A DNA stretch of 20,277 nucleotides. Source: Rhizobacter sp. Its GTDB lineage: Bacteria > Pseudomonadota > Gammaproteobacteria > Burkholderiales > Burkholderiaceae_C. Positions 7,225 to 13,994 of the stretch are shown here, piece by piece. The stretch's first letter is position 1, and the number at the start of each line of letters is the position of its first letter. The stretch is from NCBI GenBank assembly GCA_025359585.1, contig JANYFX010000438.1:1-20277 (forward strand), written 5' to 3'. The notes under the pieces are model-generated. The model was not told the origin of the DNA. It did not search any database and saw only the letters and a program-made list of their open reading frames with translations. The position numbers were made by a program, and so were the translations under genes.

Positions 7225-7547
7225 GCGGGGATGCCGAAAGTGCCGTTCACCACTTCGACGAAGCTGCGCTCTTCGCTGACGATGAAACGCCTGGTCTGCG
7301 CGAAGGCGAAGTTCTCGCGCCCCTCGGCGTCGGTTTTCAAGCGCGCGCGGTAGGTCTCGTAAGCGGCGAGCGACTCGAAAGCGATCAAGCCCCAGGCCAC
7401 GTCGTTCGTGCCTTCGTGCGGCAGAAAGTAACCCACCAGGTGGCCGCCGCAGCGCGGGATGATGCGGCCCCAGTTCTCCGCATATTCCTTGAAGGCCTCG
7501 CGCTGGAACGGGTCGATGCGGTAGCGGATGAAGCAGGTGAGCGTCAC
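7215..7547 (-). CDS. NIPSNAP family protein
   Basis: A 110-residue protein matching bacterial NIPSNAP proteins (a dimeric alpha/beta-barrel fold): VTLTCFIRYRIDPFQREAFKEYAENWGRIIPRCGGHLVGYFLPHEGTNDVAWGLIAF and a later YETYRARL. The biochemical role of such proteins is not established. I chose GTG 7547 because GGAG (7553-7556) lies 5 bases upstream; the frame continues to GTG 7577, which has no ribosome binding site. A -10-like TATCGT (minus strand, 7581-7576) would give a leader of about 20 bases. The gene is divergent from the ArsR-type regulator at 7622, and the operator-like inverted repeat between them could act on both. The gene ends inside the last codons of the acyl-CoA synthetase. Confidence 0.87.
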   Translation of the reverse strand: MTLTCFIRYRIDPFQREAFKEYAENWGRIIPRCGGHLVGYFLPHEGTNDVAWGLIAFESLAAYETYRARLKTDAEGRENFAFAQTRRFIVSEERSFVEVVNGTFGIPAYP

Positions 7548-7587
7548 GAAAATCTCCACGGGTTGAATGAAGGCCACGATAGCCGCG

Positions 7588-7615
7588 TTGCCCGCGTCGA
7601 TGGTTCGTCTAAGAT
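7588..7615 (+). promoter_or_regulatory. promoter of the ArsR-type regulator, predicted leaderless
   Basis: TTGCCC (7588-7593) and TAAGAT (7610-7615) are spaced by 16 bases. Transcription would begin about 7 bases after the -10 box, that is at or next to the A of the ATG at 7622. No Shine-Dalgarno is present. Confidence 0.55.
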
Positions 7616-7623
7616 CGAACCAT
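7600..7623. promoter_or_regulatory. operator-like inverted repeat over the ArsR-type promoter
   Basis: ATGGTTCG (7600-7607) and CGAACCAT (7616-7623) form a perfect 8+8 inverted repeat with an 8-base spacer. The spacer contains most of the -10 box, and the right arm includes the first bases of the start codon. A dimeric winged-helix protein bound here would block RNA polymerase, so autorepression by the adjacent regulator is the simplest reading. The site also lies where the upstream element of the divergent NIPSNAP promoter would be. Confidence 0.6.
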
Positions 7624-8305
7624 GAAAGACGGCCCCAGCATCGTGCGCGTCGCTGCGCTGATCGGCGACCACGCGCGCGCCGAGGTGCTCACCGCGTTGC
7701 TGGCCGACCGCGCGCTCACCGCCACCGAACTGGCGGGCATCGCCGGCGTCACCAAGCAGACCATCAGTGCGCACCTGGCGAAGCTGCTCGATGCGGGGCT
7801 GGTCAGCGTCGAACACCAGGGCCGCCACCGCTACTTCCGCCTCGCCGACCACGACGTGGCGCAGCTGCTCGAATCGTTGATGGGCGTGGCCTTTCGCACC
7901 GGCGCCGTACGGCTGCGTTCGAGCCCGCGCGAGCCGGCGCTGCGCAAGGCACGGGTCTGCTACGACCACCTGGCCGGCGAATTCGGCGTGCTCGCGTTCG
8001 AGGCCTTGCTGGCGCGCCGCGTGTTCAAGTCGGACACCAACGGCCTCACGCTCACGAACGCCGGTGCCGCCTGGTTCGCCGAACTCGGCATCGACGCTGC
8101 CGCGGCGGCATCGAAGCGCCGCGCTTTCTGCCGGCCCTGTCTCGACTGGGGCGAGCGCCGCCACCACCTCGGCGGTGCGCTCGGCACCGCGCTGCTGGAG
8201 CGCCTGTTCACGCTCGGCTGGGCGCGCCGCACGAAGGACTCGCGTGTCGTCGGCTTCACGCCCCAAGGCGAGCTGGCGTTTCGTGCCCTGTTCGCTGCCG
8301 CATGA
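7622..8305 (+). CDS. ArsR-type winged-helix transcriptional regulator with C-terminal extension
   Basis: A 227-residue protein. Residues about 5-80 are a winged helix of the ArsR type: RAEVLTALLADRALTATELAGIAGVTKQTISAHLAKLLDAGLVSVEHQGRHRYFRLA, with TKQTISAHLAKL as the recognition helix. Classical ArsR proteins are about 100-120 residues, so a second domain of about 130 residues is attached. It carries C113 and a Cys/His cluster, C170-R-P-C173 followed by H181-H182, which could bind a metal or sense redox state. That is inference; the ELCVCDL site of ArsR itself is absent. It is divergent from the NIPSNAP gene with only 74 bases between start codons, and the perfect inverted repeat at 7600-7623 probably serves as its operator. 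The gene appears to be leaderless. Confidence 0.85.
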   Translation: MKDGPSIVRVAALIGDHARAEVLTALLADRALTATELAGIAGVTKQTISAHLAKLLDAGLVSVEHQGRHRYFRLADHDVAQLLESLMGVAFRTGAVRLRSSPREPALRKARVCYDHLAGEFGVLAFEALLARRVFKSDTNGLTLTNAGAAWFAELGIDAAAAASKRRAFCRPCLDWGERRHHLGGALGTALLERLFTLGWARRTKDSRVVGFTPQGELAFRALFAAA

Positions 8306-8371
8306 CGAGAACTTCGCGCTTCGGCGCCTGCCGCGCAGCGTAAAGTCGAGCCCACCGGCCGCACCGAACCC

Positions 8372-9352
8372 ATGACCGAAGCCCCTCGCCACCCGCGCCC
8401 CGCCATCAGCTGCGTGGTGCCCGCTTTCAACGAAGCGGCCAACCTCGAGCCGATGCTGACCGGCCTGACAGCGCAGCTCGCGGCGCTGACGGATCGGTGG
8501 GAAGTGATCGTCATCGACGACGGCAGCCGTGACGCCACGCCCGCCGCGATGGCGCCCTGGCTCACGCGCCCCGGCGTGCGCTACGTGCGCCTGTCGCGCA
8601 ACTTCGGCAAGGAAGCGGCGCTCACCGCCGGCATCGACCGCGCCGTGGGCGAGGTCGTGTTGTTGATGGACGCCGACCTGCAGCACCCCGCGTCGCTCGT
8701 GCCCGAGATGCTCGCCGCGTGGGTCGGCGGTGCCGACATGGTCTGCGCCGCGCGCGCTTCGCGTGCCGACGAAAGTCTGGCCAAGCGGCTCGGCACCGCG
8801 CTGTTCTACGCGCTCGTCAACCGCGACGCGGCGGTGCAGATCCCGGTCGACGCCGGCGACTTCCGGCTGATGGACCGGCGCGTGGTCGACGCGCTCAAGT
8901 CGCTGCCCGAACGCAACCGTTTCATGAAGGGCCTGTACGCCTGGGTCGGCTTTCACAACGTGATCATTCCGTATGTGCCGAACGAGCGTTTGTCGGGCAC
9001 CACCACGTTTTCGATGCGCCGCCTGGCGCGGCTGGCTTTCACCGGCGTGACCGCGTTCACCAACGCGCCACTGCGCTTGTGGAGCGCGCTCGGTGTCGTG
9101 ATCGCGCTGTTCGCGCTGGCCTTCGGTGGCTGGATCGTGATCGAGCACTTCATCTACGGCAGCGATGTGCCGGGCTGGGCCACGCTCGTCACCGGCATGG
9201 CGTTTTTCAGCGGCGTGCAGTTGCTGTCGATCGGCATCCTGGGCGAGTACGTGGGCCGCATCTTCGACGAGGTCAAGCAGCGGCCGGTCTACGTCGTCGG
9301 CCTTGAGGCCGGCCACGGTGCCATCGCCTCGCCGAGCCAGCCGCACGCATGA
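8372..9352 (+). CDS. polyprenyl-phosphate sugar synthase, GT2 family (ArnC/GtrB/FlmF-like)
   Basis: A 326-residue membrane-associated glycosyltransferase. The GT2 domain shows CVVPAFNEAANL, the nucleotide-binding VIDDGSRD with D49-D50, the metal-binding DAD at 100-102 in LLMDADLQHP, and the DFRLMDRRV motif of dolichyl-phosphate-mannose synthase relatives. Two C-terminal membrane helices (about 236-258 and 268-291) end in GEYVGRIFDEVKQRPVYVV, typical of ArnC, GtrB and FlmF enzymes that move a sugar from a nucleotide donor to undecaprenyl phosphate on the cytoplasmic side. Its TGA overlaps the next ATG (ATGA), pairing it with a YdjC/NaxD-type deacetylase, which suggests an N-acetylated sugar. 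The donor sugar is not known. No ribosome binding site is evident; a TAAAGT box lies at 8341-8346. Confidence 0.9.
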   Translation: MTEAPRHPRPAISCVVPAFNEAANLEPMLTGLTAQLAALTDRWEVIVIDDGSRDATPAAMAPWLTRPGVRYVRLSRNFGKEAALTAGIDRAVGEVVLLMDADLQHPASLVPEMLAAWVGGADMVCAARASRADESLAKRLGTALFYALVNRDAAVQIPVDAGDFRLMDRRVVDALKSLPERNRFMKGLYAWVGFHNVIIPYVPNERLSGTTTFSMRRLARLAFTGVTAFTNAPLRLWSALGVVIALFALAFGGWIVIEHFIYGSDVPGWATLVTGMAFFSGVQLLSIGILGEYVGRIFDEVKQRPVYVVGLEAGHGAIASPSQPHA

Positions 9353-10212
9353 AGATGGCCGACGCGAAGCGGGCGCGCGTGCTGGCGTTGTGCGCCGACG
9401 ACTTCGGCCTGGCGCCCCGCATCTCGGCCGGCATTGCGCGGCTCGCGCAGGCGCAGCGCCTGACCGCCATTTCTTGCATCACCAACTCGCCGCACTGGGA
9501 GGCCAGCGCGCCGTTGCTCGCAAAGCTGCCGGCGTCGGTCGACACCGGCTTGCACATCAACCTCACCGAAGGCCGGCCGCTGAGCCCGCGGCTTGCCAAG
9601 CTGTGGCCGAAGCTGCCCTCGCTGCCGCTGCTGATCGTGCGTGCGCACCTCGGGCTGCTGCCACGCGCCGAGCTGCGCAGCGAAGTGCATGCGCAGCTCG
9701 CGGCCTTTCGCGCCGCCACCGGCGTGGCGCCGAAGTTCATCGATGGGCACCAGCACGTGCACCACCTGCCGGTGCTGCGCGGCATCATTCTCGACATGGT
9801 CGAACACGTGCAGCCGCTGCCTGCATTGCGCAACACCGGGCGGGTGCTCGGCCCGGGCTCGGGCACCAAACGCTGGCTGATCGAAAACACCGGCGGTCGC
9901 GCGCTGGCGCGCGAACTCGCGCAGCGCGTGATGCTGCACAACCCGGCGCTGCTGGGTGCCTACGATTTCCTCGATCCGAACTACCGTGCCTTGATGCAGG
10001 CCTGGCTCGCCGAGTTGCCGCGCGAGGGCGGTCTGTTGTTCTGCCACCCCGGCGAAGCGGCCGCAGGGGACCCGCCCGATGCGATCGGCCCAGCGCGGGT
10101 GCGCGAGCTGGCCTACCTGGGCAGCGACACGTTTGCGCAAGACCTGGCGGCAGCGAAGGTCACGCTCGGGCGCGTCTGGCAAAGCGGCGCGGCGCCCGCT
10201 GCCAAAAGCTGA
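9349..10212 (+). CDS. YdjC/ChbG-family carbohydrate deacetylase, NaxD/LgmC-like candidate
   Basis: A 287-residue hydrolase of the YdjC family, whose members are metal-dependent deacetylases. Motifs in order: CADDFGLAP with D17-D18, GLHINLTEG with H69, FIDGHQHVHHLP with H134, H136, H138 and H139, DPNYR, and LFCHPGE with H233. These supply the expected catalytic base and metal ligands. There is no signal peptide, so it acts in the cytoplasm. Translation is coupled to the GT2 enzyme by an ATGA overlap. In Francisella NaxD and the related Bordetella enzyme, family members deacetylate an undecaprenyl-phosphate-linked N-acetylhexosamine before an ArnT-like enzyme transfers it to lipid A; the neighbours here fit that role. 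A chitooligosaccharide deacetylase (ChbG) or hopanoid HpnK role is less likely because no chb or hpn genes are nearby. Confidence 0.87.
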   Translation: MKMADAKRARVLALCADDFGLAPRISAGIARLAQAQRLTAISCITNSPHWEASAPLLAKLPASVDTGLHINLTEGRPLSPRLAKLWPKLPSLPLLIVRAHLGLLPRAELRSEVHAQLAAFRAATGVAPKFIDGHQHVHHLPVLRGIILDMVEHVQPLPALRNTGRVLGPGSGTKRWLIENTGGRALARELAQRVMLHNPALLGAYDFLDPNYRALMQAWLAELPREGGLLFCHPGEAAAGDPPDAIGPARVRELAYLGSDTFAQDLAAAKVTLGRVWQSGAAPAAKS

Positions 10213-10230
10213 AGCGGCACACCCTTCAGC
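10208..10230 (-). terminator. weak terminator-like hairpin between convergent genes
   Basis: GCTGAAG (10208-10214) and CTTCAGC (10224-10230) pair around a 9-base loop and span the stop codons of both convergent genes. On the minus strand the stem is followed by TTTT (opposite 10204-10207), so it would work best for the gtrA-like gene. The stem is short and the T run brief. Confidence 0.4.
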
Positions 10231-10588
10231 GGAAGGTCCAGGCCCGGTTGACGGCGAAGGTCAGCACCAGGCTCAGGCCGGTCGCGAGCATCTGCGCCAG
10301 CACGTAGTGCAGGCCCAGCCGCACCGCGAGCGCCACCACCGCCATCCCGAGCACGGCGCCGAGCAGCGCTGTCGCCTGAAAGCGTGGCCACGACGCTCGC
10401 ACGTCGCCGCGGTGCGCGAACGTGAACCAGCGGTTGCCCGCATAAGCGAGCTGCGCGCCGACCACGGCGCCGAAACCCGACGCCAGCCACGCCGGCCAGC
10501 CGAAGTGTTCCACGCACAACACCAGCAGCGCGTAGTGCAGCGCGGTGGCAACCGCACCGACGGCGGTGTAACGAATGAAATGCCGCAT
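10226..10588 (-). CDS. GtrA-like small membrane protein, putative lipid-linked sugar flippase
   Basis: A 120-residue protein with four predicted membrane helices (about 8-28, 35-53, 72-92 and 96-114) and the paired GtrA signatures NRWFTF in the middle and NRAWTF at the C terminus. GtrA-family proteins are thought to move undecaprenyl-phosphate-linked sugars across the inner membrane, working with a GtrB-type synthase; such a synthase is encoded about 0.9 kb away on the opposite strand (8372-9352). I chose ATG 10588, where the family sequence begins (MRHFIRYTAVGA). It lies 14 bases after the stop of the ArnT-like gene, so the two are probably co-transcribed. The flippase role is the family proposal, not shown by the sequence. 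Confidence 0.87.
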   Translation of the reverse strand: MRHFIRYTAVGAVATALHYALLVLCVEHFGWPAWLASGFGAVVGAQLAYAGNRWFTFAHRGDVRASWPRFQATALLGAVLGMAVVALAVRLGLHYVLAQMLATGLSLVLTFAVNRAWTFR

Positions 10589-10602
10589 GCCTTCGCTGCG
10601 TG

Positions 10603-12135
10603 TCAGGGGCAGGCGTGCATCGGCGCGCGCCAGAGCTCGGTGCGCGCGTCGGCGAAGGTGCGCGTGATGCCGCCGAGCCCGGCCACCTGCGGCGCTCTGC
10701 CGGGGTCGACGACGAACCAGACCGTGCCGCTGCCGCACAGCAGTGCATCGAGCCGGTCGAGCGGGCGCAACAGCTCGCGGCCGAGCGCGGGGTTGAAGCG
10801 CGCGGCGTCGAACAGCTCTTTGCGCCAGTTGTCGCGCGTGGGAAGCAGCGGGTCGGCCCAGTCGCTGGCGATGATCACGGGGGCTTTCAGGCGCGCGTCG
10901 AACGGCATGTCGTAGAAATATTCATCGACCATCACGACCCGGTCGCCCGAGCCGATCTGCGCGGCCAATGCCAGCGACGCCGCGTGGTTCGACTTCGGCG
11001 CTGCCCAGGCGAAGGCCGCGACGATCGCCACGCACACCAGCGCCGAGGCGCCCATCACCCACGGCCAAATGCGGCCGCGCCCTTGCGCCAGCGGAAGTGC
11101 CAGCAGCGCGCACCACGGCGCAAGCGCAGGCAGCACATAACCGACGAGTTTGGAGCTCGGCAACGAGAAGAAGCCGACCACCGCCACGATCCACCACGCG
11201 CACAGGCCGATGCGCGCGTCGCGCTTCCCCCACGCGCGCTGCGCCGCCTGCGGCAGCCACGCGCTCCAGGGCAGCGTCAACGCCGGCAGCACGACGATGA
11301 AAAACCAGAACGGGTGCACGTTGTTGAAGTTCGACTGCGCGAAGCGGCGGAAATGCTGCTCCATGAAAAAGTAGTCGAAGAAGCCGGGGTAACGCTGCTG
11401 CATCGCCACGAACCAGGGCGCTGCGACGAGCGTGAACGCGAGCAGGCCGAGCGGGTGCAGCAGCCGAAACACCTCGCGCCAGCGGCCTTGTGCGAGCAGC
11501 CACGGGCCGATGACGAGCGCGGGCAGCACGAAGCCGATCAGCCCCTTGGCGAGCATCGCCAGCGCGCAGGCCACCCAGCCCGCCACCAGCCAGTTGAGTT
11601 GCACGCGCGGCGGCTCGTCGAGCGCGCGCGCGAAAGCGAGCACAGCGGCGCTGATGAGGCCGGCCACCAGCATGTCGTGGTTCGCGTATTGCGCGCCGAT
11701 GAAAAAGAACGGGCAGGTCGCGAGCACACCGAGCGCGATCGCCGCCGTGCGCGCGCCGTGCCAGCGCCGCAGCGCGAAGTAAAGGCCCGCGCCCATCAGC
11801 CAGGCACCGAGCATCGAGGCGAAACGCGCCGTGTAGGCGTGGGTGCCGACGAGTTGCATCGCCGCCATGTCGAGCCAGTAGAACAGCGGCGGCTTGTGGA
11901 AGAACGGCAGGCCGTTGAGCGTGGGCACAAGGCCGTCGCCCAGCAACATTTCGCGCGCGACGCTGGCGTAGCGGCCTTCGTCGGGCAAGAGCAGCGGTCG
12001 CCAGCCGAGCGTGGCGAGCAGCCACACCGCGAACAGGCCGAGCAAGGCCGGCGCCGATTGAAGCCGCGCCGACCACGGCGGTGGCGCGCTGCGGTGGTCG
12101 CCGGGGTCGCCGTGGTGGTTCGATGAAGAGGGCAT
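10603..12135 (-). CDS. ArnT-like (GT83/PMT superfamily) polyprenyl-phosphate-sugar transferase
   Basis: A 510-residue polytopic membrane protein with about 11-12 hydrophobic helices and a soluble C-terminal domain of about 130 residues. After TM1 comes PDEGRYASVAREML (D52-E53), then GLPFFHKPPLFYWL with K81. Both are conserved in ArnT, which takes 4-amino-arabinose from undecaprenyl phosphate and adds it to lipid A on the periplasmic side. Similar proteins (FlmK, Bordetella LgmB) transfer galactosamine or glucosamine. No arnA or arnB is present here, so an aminohexose is more likely than aminoarabinose. ATG 12183 is also possible, but a -10-like TCTAAT overlaps that codon, so I prefer ATG 12135 with a leader of about 40 bases. 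It is followed by the gtrA-like gene and is divergent from the LON-domain gene. Confidence 0.88.
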   Translation of the reverse strand: MPSSSNHHGDPGDHRSAPPPWSARLQSAPALLGLFAVWLLATLGWRPLLLPDEGRYASVAREMLLGDGLVPTLNGLPFFHKPPLFYWLDMAAMQLVGTHAYTARFASMLGAWLMGAGLYFALRRWHGARTAAIALGVLATCPFFFIGAQYANHDMLVAGLISAAVLAFARALDEPPRVQLNWLVAGWVACALAMLAKGLIGFVLPALVIGPWLLAQGRWREVFRLLHPLGLLAFTLVAAPWFVAMQQRYPGFFDYFFMEQHFRRFAQSNFNNVHPFWFFIVVLPALTLPWSAWLPQAAQRAWGKRDARIGLCAWWIVAVVGFFSLPSSKLVGYVLPALAPWCALLALPLAQGRGRIWPWVMGASALVCVAIVAAFAWAAPKSNHAASLALAAQIGSGDRVVMVDEYFYDMPFDARLKAPVIIASDWADPLLPTRDNWRKELFDAARFNPALGRELLRPLDRLDALLCGSGTVWFVVDPGRAPQVAGLGGITRTFADARTELWRAPMHACP

Positions 12136-12240
12136 GGGGTCGAGGGCGGGGTGCTCGTGTGCAGGTAGGGCGGCGCGCGACATTAGACCATTCGCCCGCC
12201 ACGCAAAGCAGGCCCGCGGACAGGGCTACCGCAAGCCGCT

Positions 12241-12246
12241 TAGCAT
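12241..12246 (+). promoter_or_regulatory. -10-like box of the LON-domain gene, predicted leaderless
   Basis: TAGCAT ends 6 bases before ATG 12253. A weak -35-like CGGACA (12217-12222) lies 18 bases upstream. There is no Shine-Dalgarno. The minus-strand ArnT-like gene is transcribed away from this same region, probably from TCTAAT at 12187-12182. Confidence 0.5.
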
Positions 12247-12252
12247 CGATTC

Positions 12253-12951
12253 ATGAGCGCACCTTCTTCCACGCTGATACAGCTTCCCCTGTTCCCGCTG
12301 CAGAGTGTGCTGTTCCCCGACGGCTCGCTGCCACTGCGCATCTTCGAAGTCCGCTACCTCGACATGATCGGCCGCTGCCACAAGGCCGGCGAACCGTTCG
12401 GCGTGGTGTGCCTAAGCGAAGGCCGCGAAGTGCGCCAGCGCGCCAGCCAAGACGGCAGCGTCAAACCGTCGGGCGATGGCTTCGCGCACGAAGCCTTCTT
12501 CCCGGTCGGCACGCTGGCCCGCATCACGAAGTTCGAGCGCCCGCAGCCCGGCCTGATGGTGATCGGCTGCGTCGGCGCGCAGCGCTTTCGGGTTCAGCGC
12601 AGCGAGCAGTTGAAACACGGCCTCTGGGTCGCCGACGTCGAGCTGCTCGCCGACGACGCGGTGGTGCCCGTGCCCGACGACCTGCGCTTCACGCGCGAGG
12701 GCCTGCAGGACCTGGTGCGTAACATCGAACTCAGCGTCGAACAAAGCGGCGAGGCCGGATTCGAGATGCCGCTGCTCCAGCCCTACCGCTGGGACGACTG
12801 CGGCTGGCTCGCCAACCGCTGGTGCGAGATGCTGCCGCTCAACCCCGAGCTGAAGCACCGCTTCATGGCGCTCGACAGCCCCGTGCTGCGACTCGAACTG
12901 GTGGCCGACACGCTCGGCCAGATCGGCTTCACGGCATCACCCCCGACATGA
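12253..12951 (+). CDS. stand-alone LON substrate-binding domain protein
   Basis: A 232-residue protein that is essentially the N-terminal (substrate-binding) domain of Lon protease: LIQLPLFPLQSVLFPDGSLPLRIFEVRYLDMI, then FGVVCLSEG, VGTLARITKFERPQPGLMVIGCVGAQRFRV, and an alpha-helical C-terminal half ending in LGQIGF. The AAA+ ATPase and Ser-Lys protease domains of Lon are absent, so it cannot degrade proteins alone. Small LON-domain proteins of this kind are widespread and of unknown role. Its TGA overlaps an ATG (12948) just before the aldo/keto reductase, so the two are likely co-transcribed. A TAGCAT box 6 bases upstream of the ATG indicates a leaderless mRNA. Confidence 0.87.
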   Translation: MSAPSSTLIQLPLFPLQSVLFPDGSLPLRIFEVRYLDMIGRCHKAGEPFGVVCLSEGREVRQRASQDGSVKPSGDGFAHEAFFPVGTLARITKFERPQPGLMVIGCVGAQRFRVQRSEQLKHGLWVADVELLADDAVVPVPDDLRFTREGLQDLVRNIELSVEQSGEAGFEMPLLQPYRWDDCGWLANRWCEMLPLNPELKHRFMALDSPVLRLELVADTLGQIGFTASPPT

Positions 12952-12965
12952 ACGGAACACCGACG

Positions 12966-13961
12966 ATGAAACACCGCACGCTGGGCCCCGCCCGAACCCC
13001 CGTCTCCGCCCTCGGCCTGGGCTGCATGGGGATGAGCGAGTTCTACGGCGCGAGCGACGACAGCCAGTCGCTCGCCACGCTGGCGCGCGCGCTCGAACTC
13101 GGCGTGAATTTTCTCGACACCGCCGACACCTACGGCCTGGGCCACAACGAAAGCCTGATCGGGCGCTTCATCAAGGAAGGCGGGGCCGCGCGGCGCGCGC
13201 AGGTCGTGGTCGCCACCAAGTTCGGCATCGTGCGCGAACCGGGCCGATACGAGCGCCGCATCGACAACAGCCCCGCGTACATCCGCAGTGCCTGCGAGGC
13301 TTCGCTGCAGCGCCTGGGCGTGGACAGCATCGACCTGTACTACTGCCACCGCCGCAACCCCGCCGTGCCGATCGAAGACATGATGGGTGCGCTGGCCGAC
13401 CTGGTGCGGGCCGGCAAGGTGCGCCAGCTCGGCTTGTCGGAAGTGTCGGTCGAGAGTTTGCGCAAGGCCTGCGCGGTGCACCCGGTCGCGGCGGTGCAGA
13501 GCGAGTACTCGTTGTGGTCGCGCGAGCCCGAGGGCGGCATGTTGCAGGCCTGTGGCGAACTCGGTGTCAGCTTCGTCGCTTACAGCCCGCTCGGCCGCGC
13601 TTTCCTGACCGGCACGGTGACGACGGCCTCTCTGGCCGACAACGACTTCCGCAAACACAGCCCGCGTTTTGCCGGCGAGGCCGAGGCCACCAACCGCCAG
13701 CTGGTCGAAAGCCTGCGCGGCATGGCCGAAGCGCTCGGCATGAGCAACGCGCAGCTCGCGCTCGCGTGGTTGCTCGACAAGCACCCGCACCTGCTGCCGA
13801 TCCCCGGCACGCGGCGCATTGCCTACCTCGAACAGAACGTCGCCGCGGCCGACAAGGCGCCGCTGACCGGCCCGCAACTCGCGGCGCTCGACGATCTCTT
13901 CGACCCGGCCCGTGTGGCCGGCGCGCGCTACCCGGCGGCGGGCATGGCCGGCATCGAGTAG
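12966..13961 (+). CDS. aldo/keto reductase
   Basis: A 331-residue NAD(P)H-dependent oxidoreductase with the (beta/alpha)8 aldo/keto reductase layout. It begins with the beta-hairpin KHRTLGPARTPVSALGLGCMGMSEFYG, typical of the subgroup that includes yeast-type pyridoxal reductases and many bacterial enzymes of unknown substrate. The catalytic tetrad is complete: D51 and Y56 in LDTADTYG, K85 in VVATKFG and H128 in LYYCHRR. The cofactor-binding end is seen in PIPGTRRIAYLEQN. I prefer ATG 12966 (GGAA 8 bases upstream), where the family begins; ATG 12948 would add six residues and overlaps the stop of the LON-domain gene. The substrate is not predictable. Confidence 0.9.
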   Translation: MKHRTLGPARTPVSALGLGCMGMSEFYGASDDSQSLATLARALELGVNFLDTADTYGLGHNESLIGRFIKEGGAARRAQVVVATKFGIVREPGRYERRIDNSPAYIRSACEASLQRLGVDSIDLYYCHRRNPAVPIEDMMGALADLVRAGKVRQLGLSEVSVESLRKACAVHPVAAVQSEYSLWSREPEGGMLQACGELGVSFVAYSPLGRAFLTGTVTTASLADNDFRKHSPRFAGEAEATNRQLVESLRGMAEALGMSNAQLALAWLLDKHPHLLPIPGTRRIAYLEQNVAAADKAPLTGPQLAALDDLFDPARVAGARYPAAGMAGIE

Positions 13962-13981
13962 GTGCCCGTCGGCGTCGCGGT

Positions 13982-13987
13982 TAGCAT
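13982..13987 (+). promoter_or_regulatory. -10-like box of the acyltransferase gene, predicted leaderless
   Basis: TAGCAT lies in the 33-base gap after the aldo/keto reductase and ends 7 bases before ATG 13995, again followed by CG and with no ribosome binding site. It suggests that this gene is transcribed separately. No convincing -35 box is visible. Confidence 0.5.
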
Positions 13988-13994
13988 CGCTCGC

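Noticed and set aside
5466..7625. Plus-strand open frame of 719 codons overlapping the acyl-CoA synthetase
   Set aside because: Out-of-frame Arg/Ala/Pro-rich shadow of the synthetase; no conserved motifs.
8372..10212. Hopanoid HpnI/HpnK pair
   Set aside because: HpnK is also YdjC-like and sits beside a GT2, but no other hpn genes are present, the GT2 has the two C-terminal helices of polyprenyl-phosphate synthases, and an ArnT-like transferase lies next door.
10600..12126. Plus-strand open frame of 508 codons opposite the ArnT-like gene
   Set aside because: Its Arg/His/Gln-rich composition is typical of the antisense frame of a GC-rich gene, and the minus strand encodes a clear membrane transferase.
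10603..12135. Naming the transferase arnT and the locus as aminoarabinose (arn) genes
   Set aside because: There is no ArnA or ArnB, and the deacetylase is YdjC-type rather than the ArnD polysaccharide-deacetylase type.
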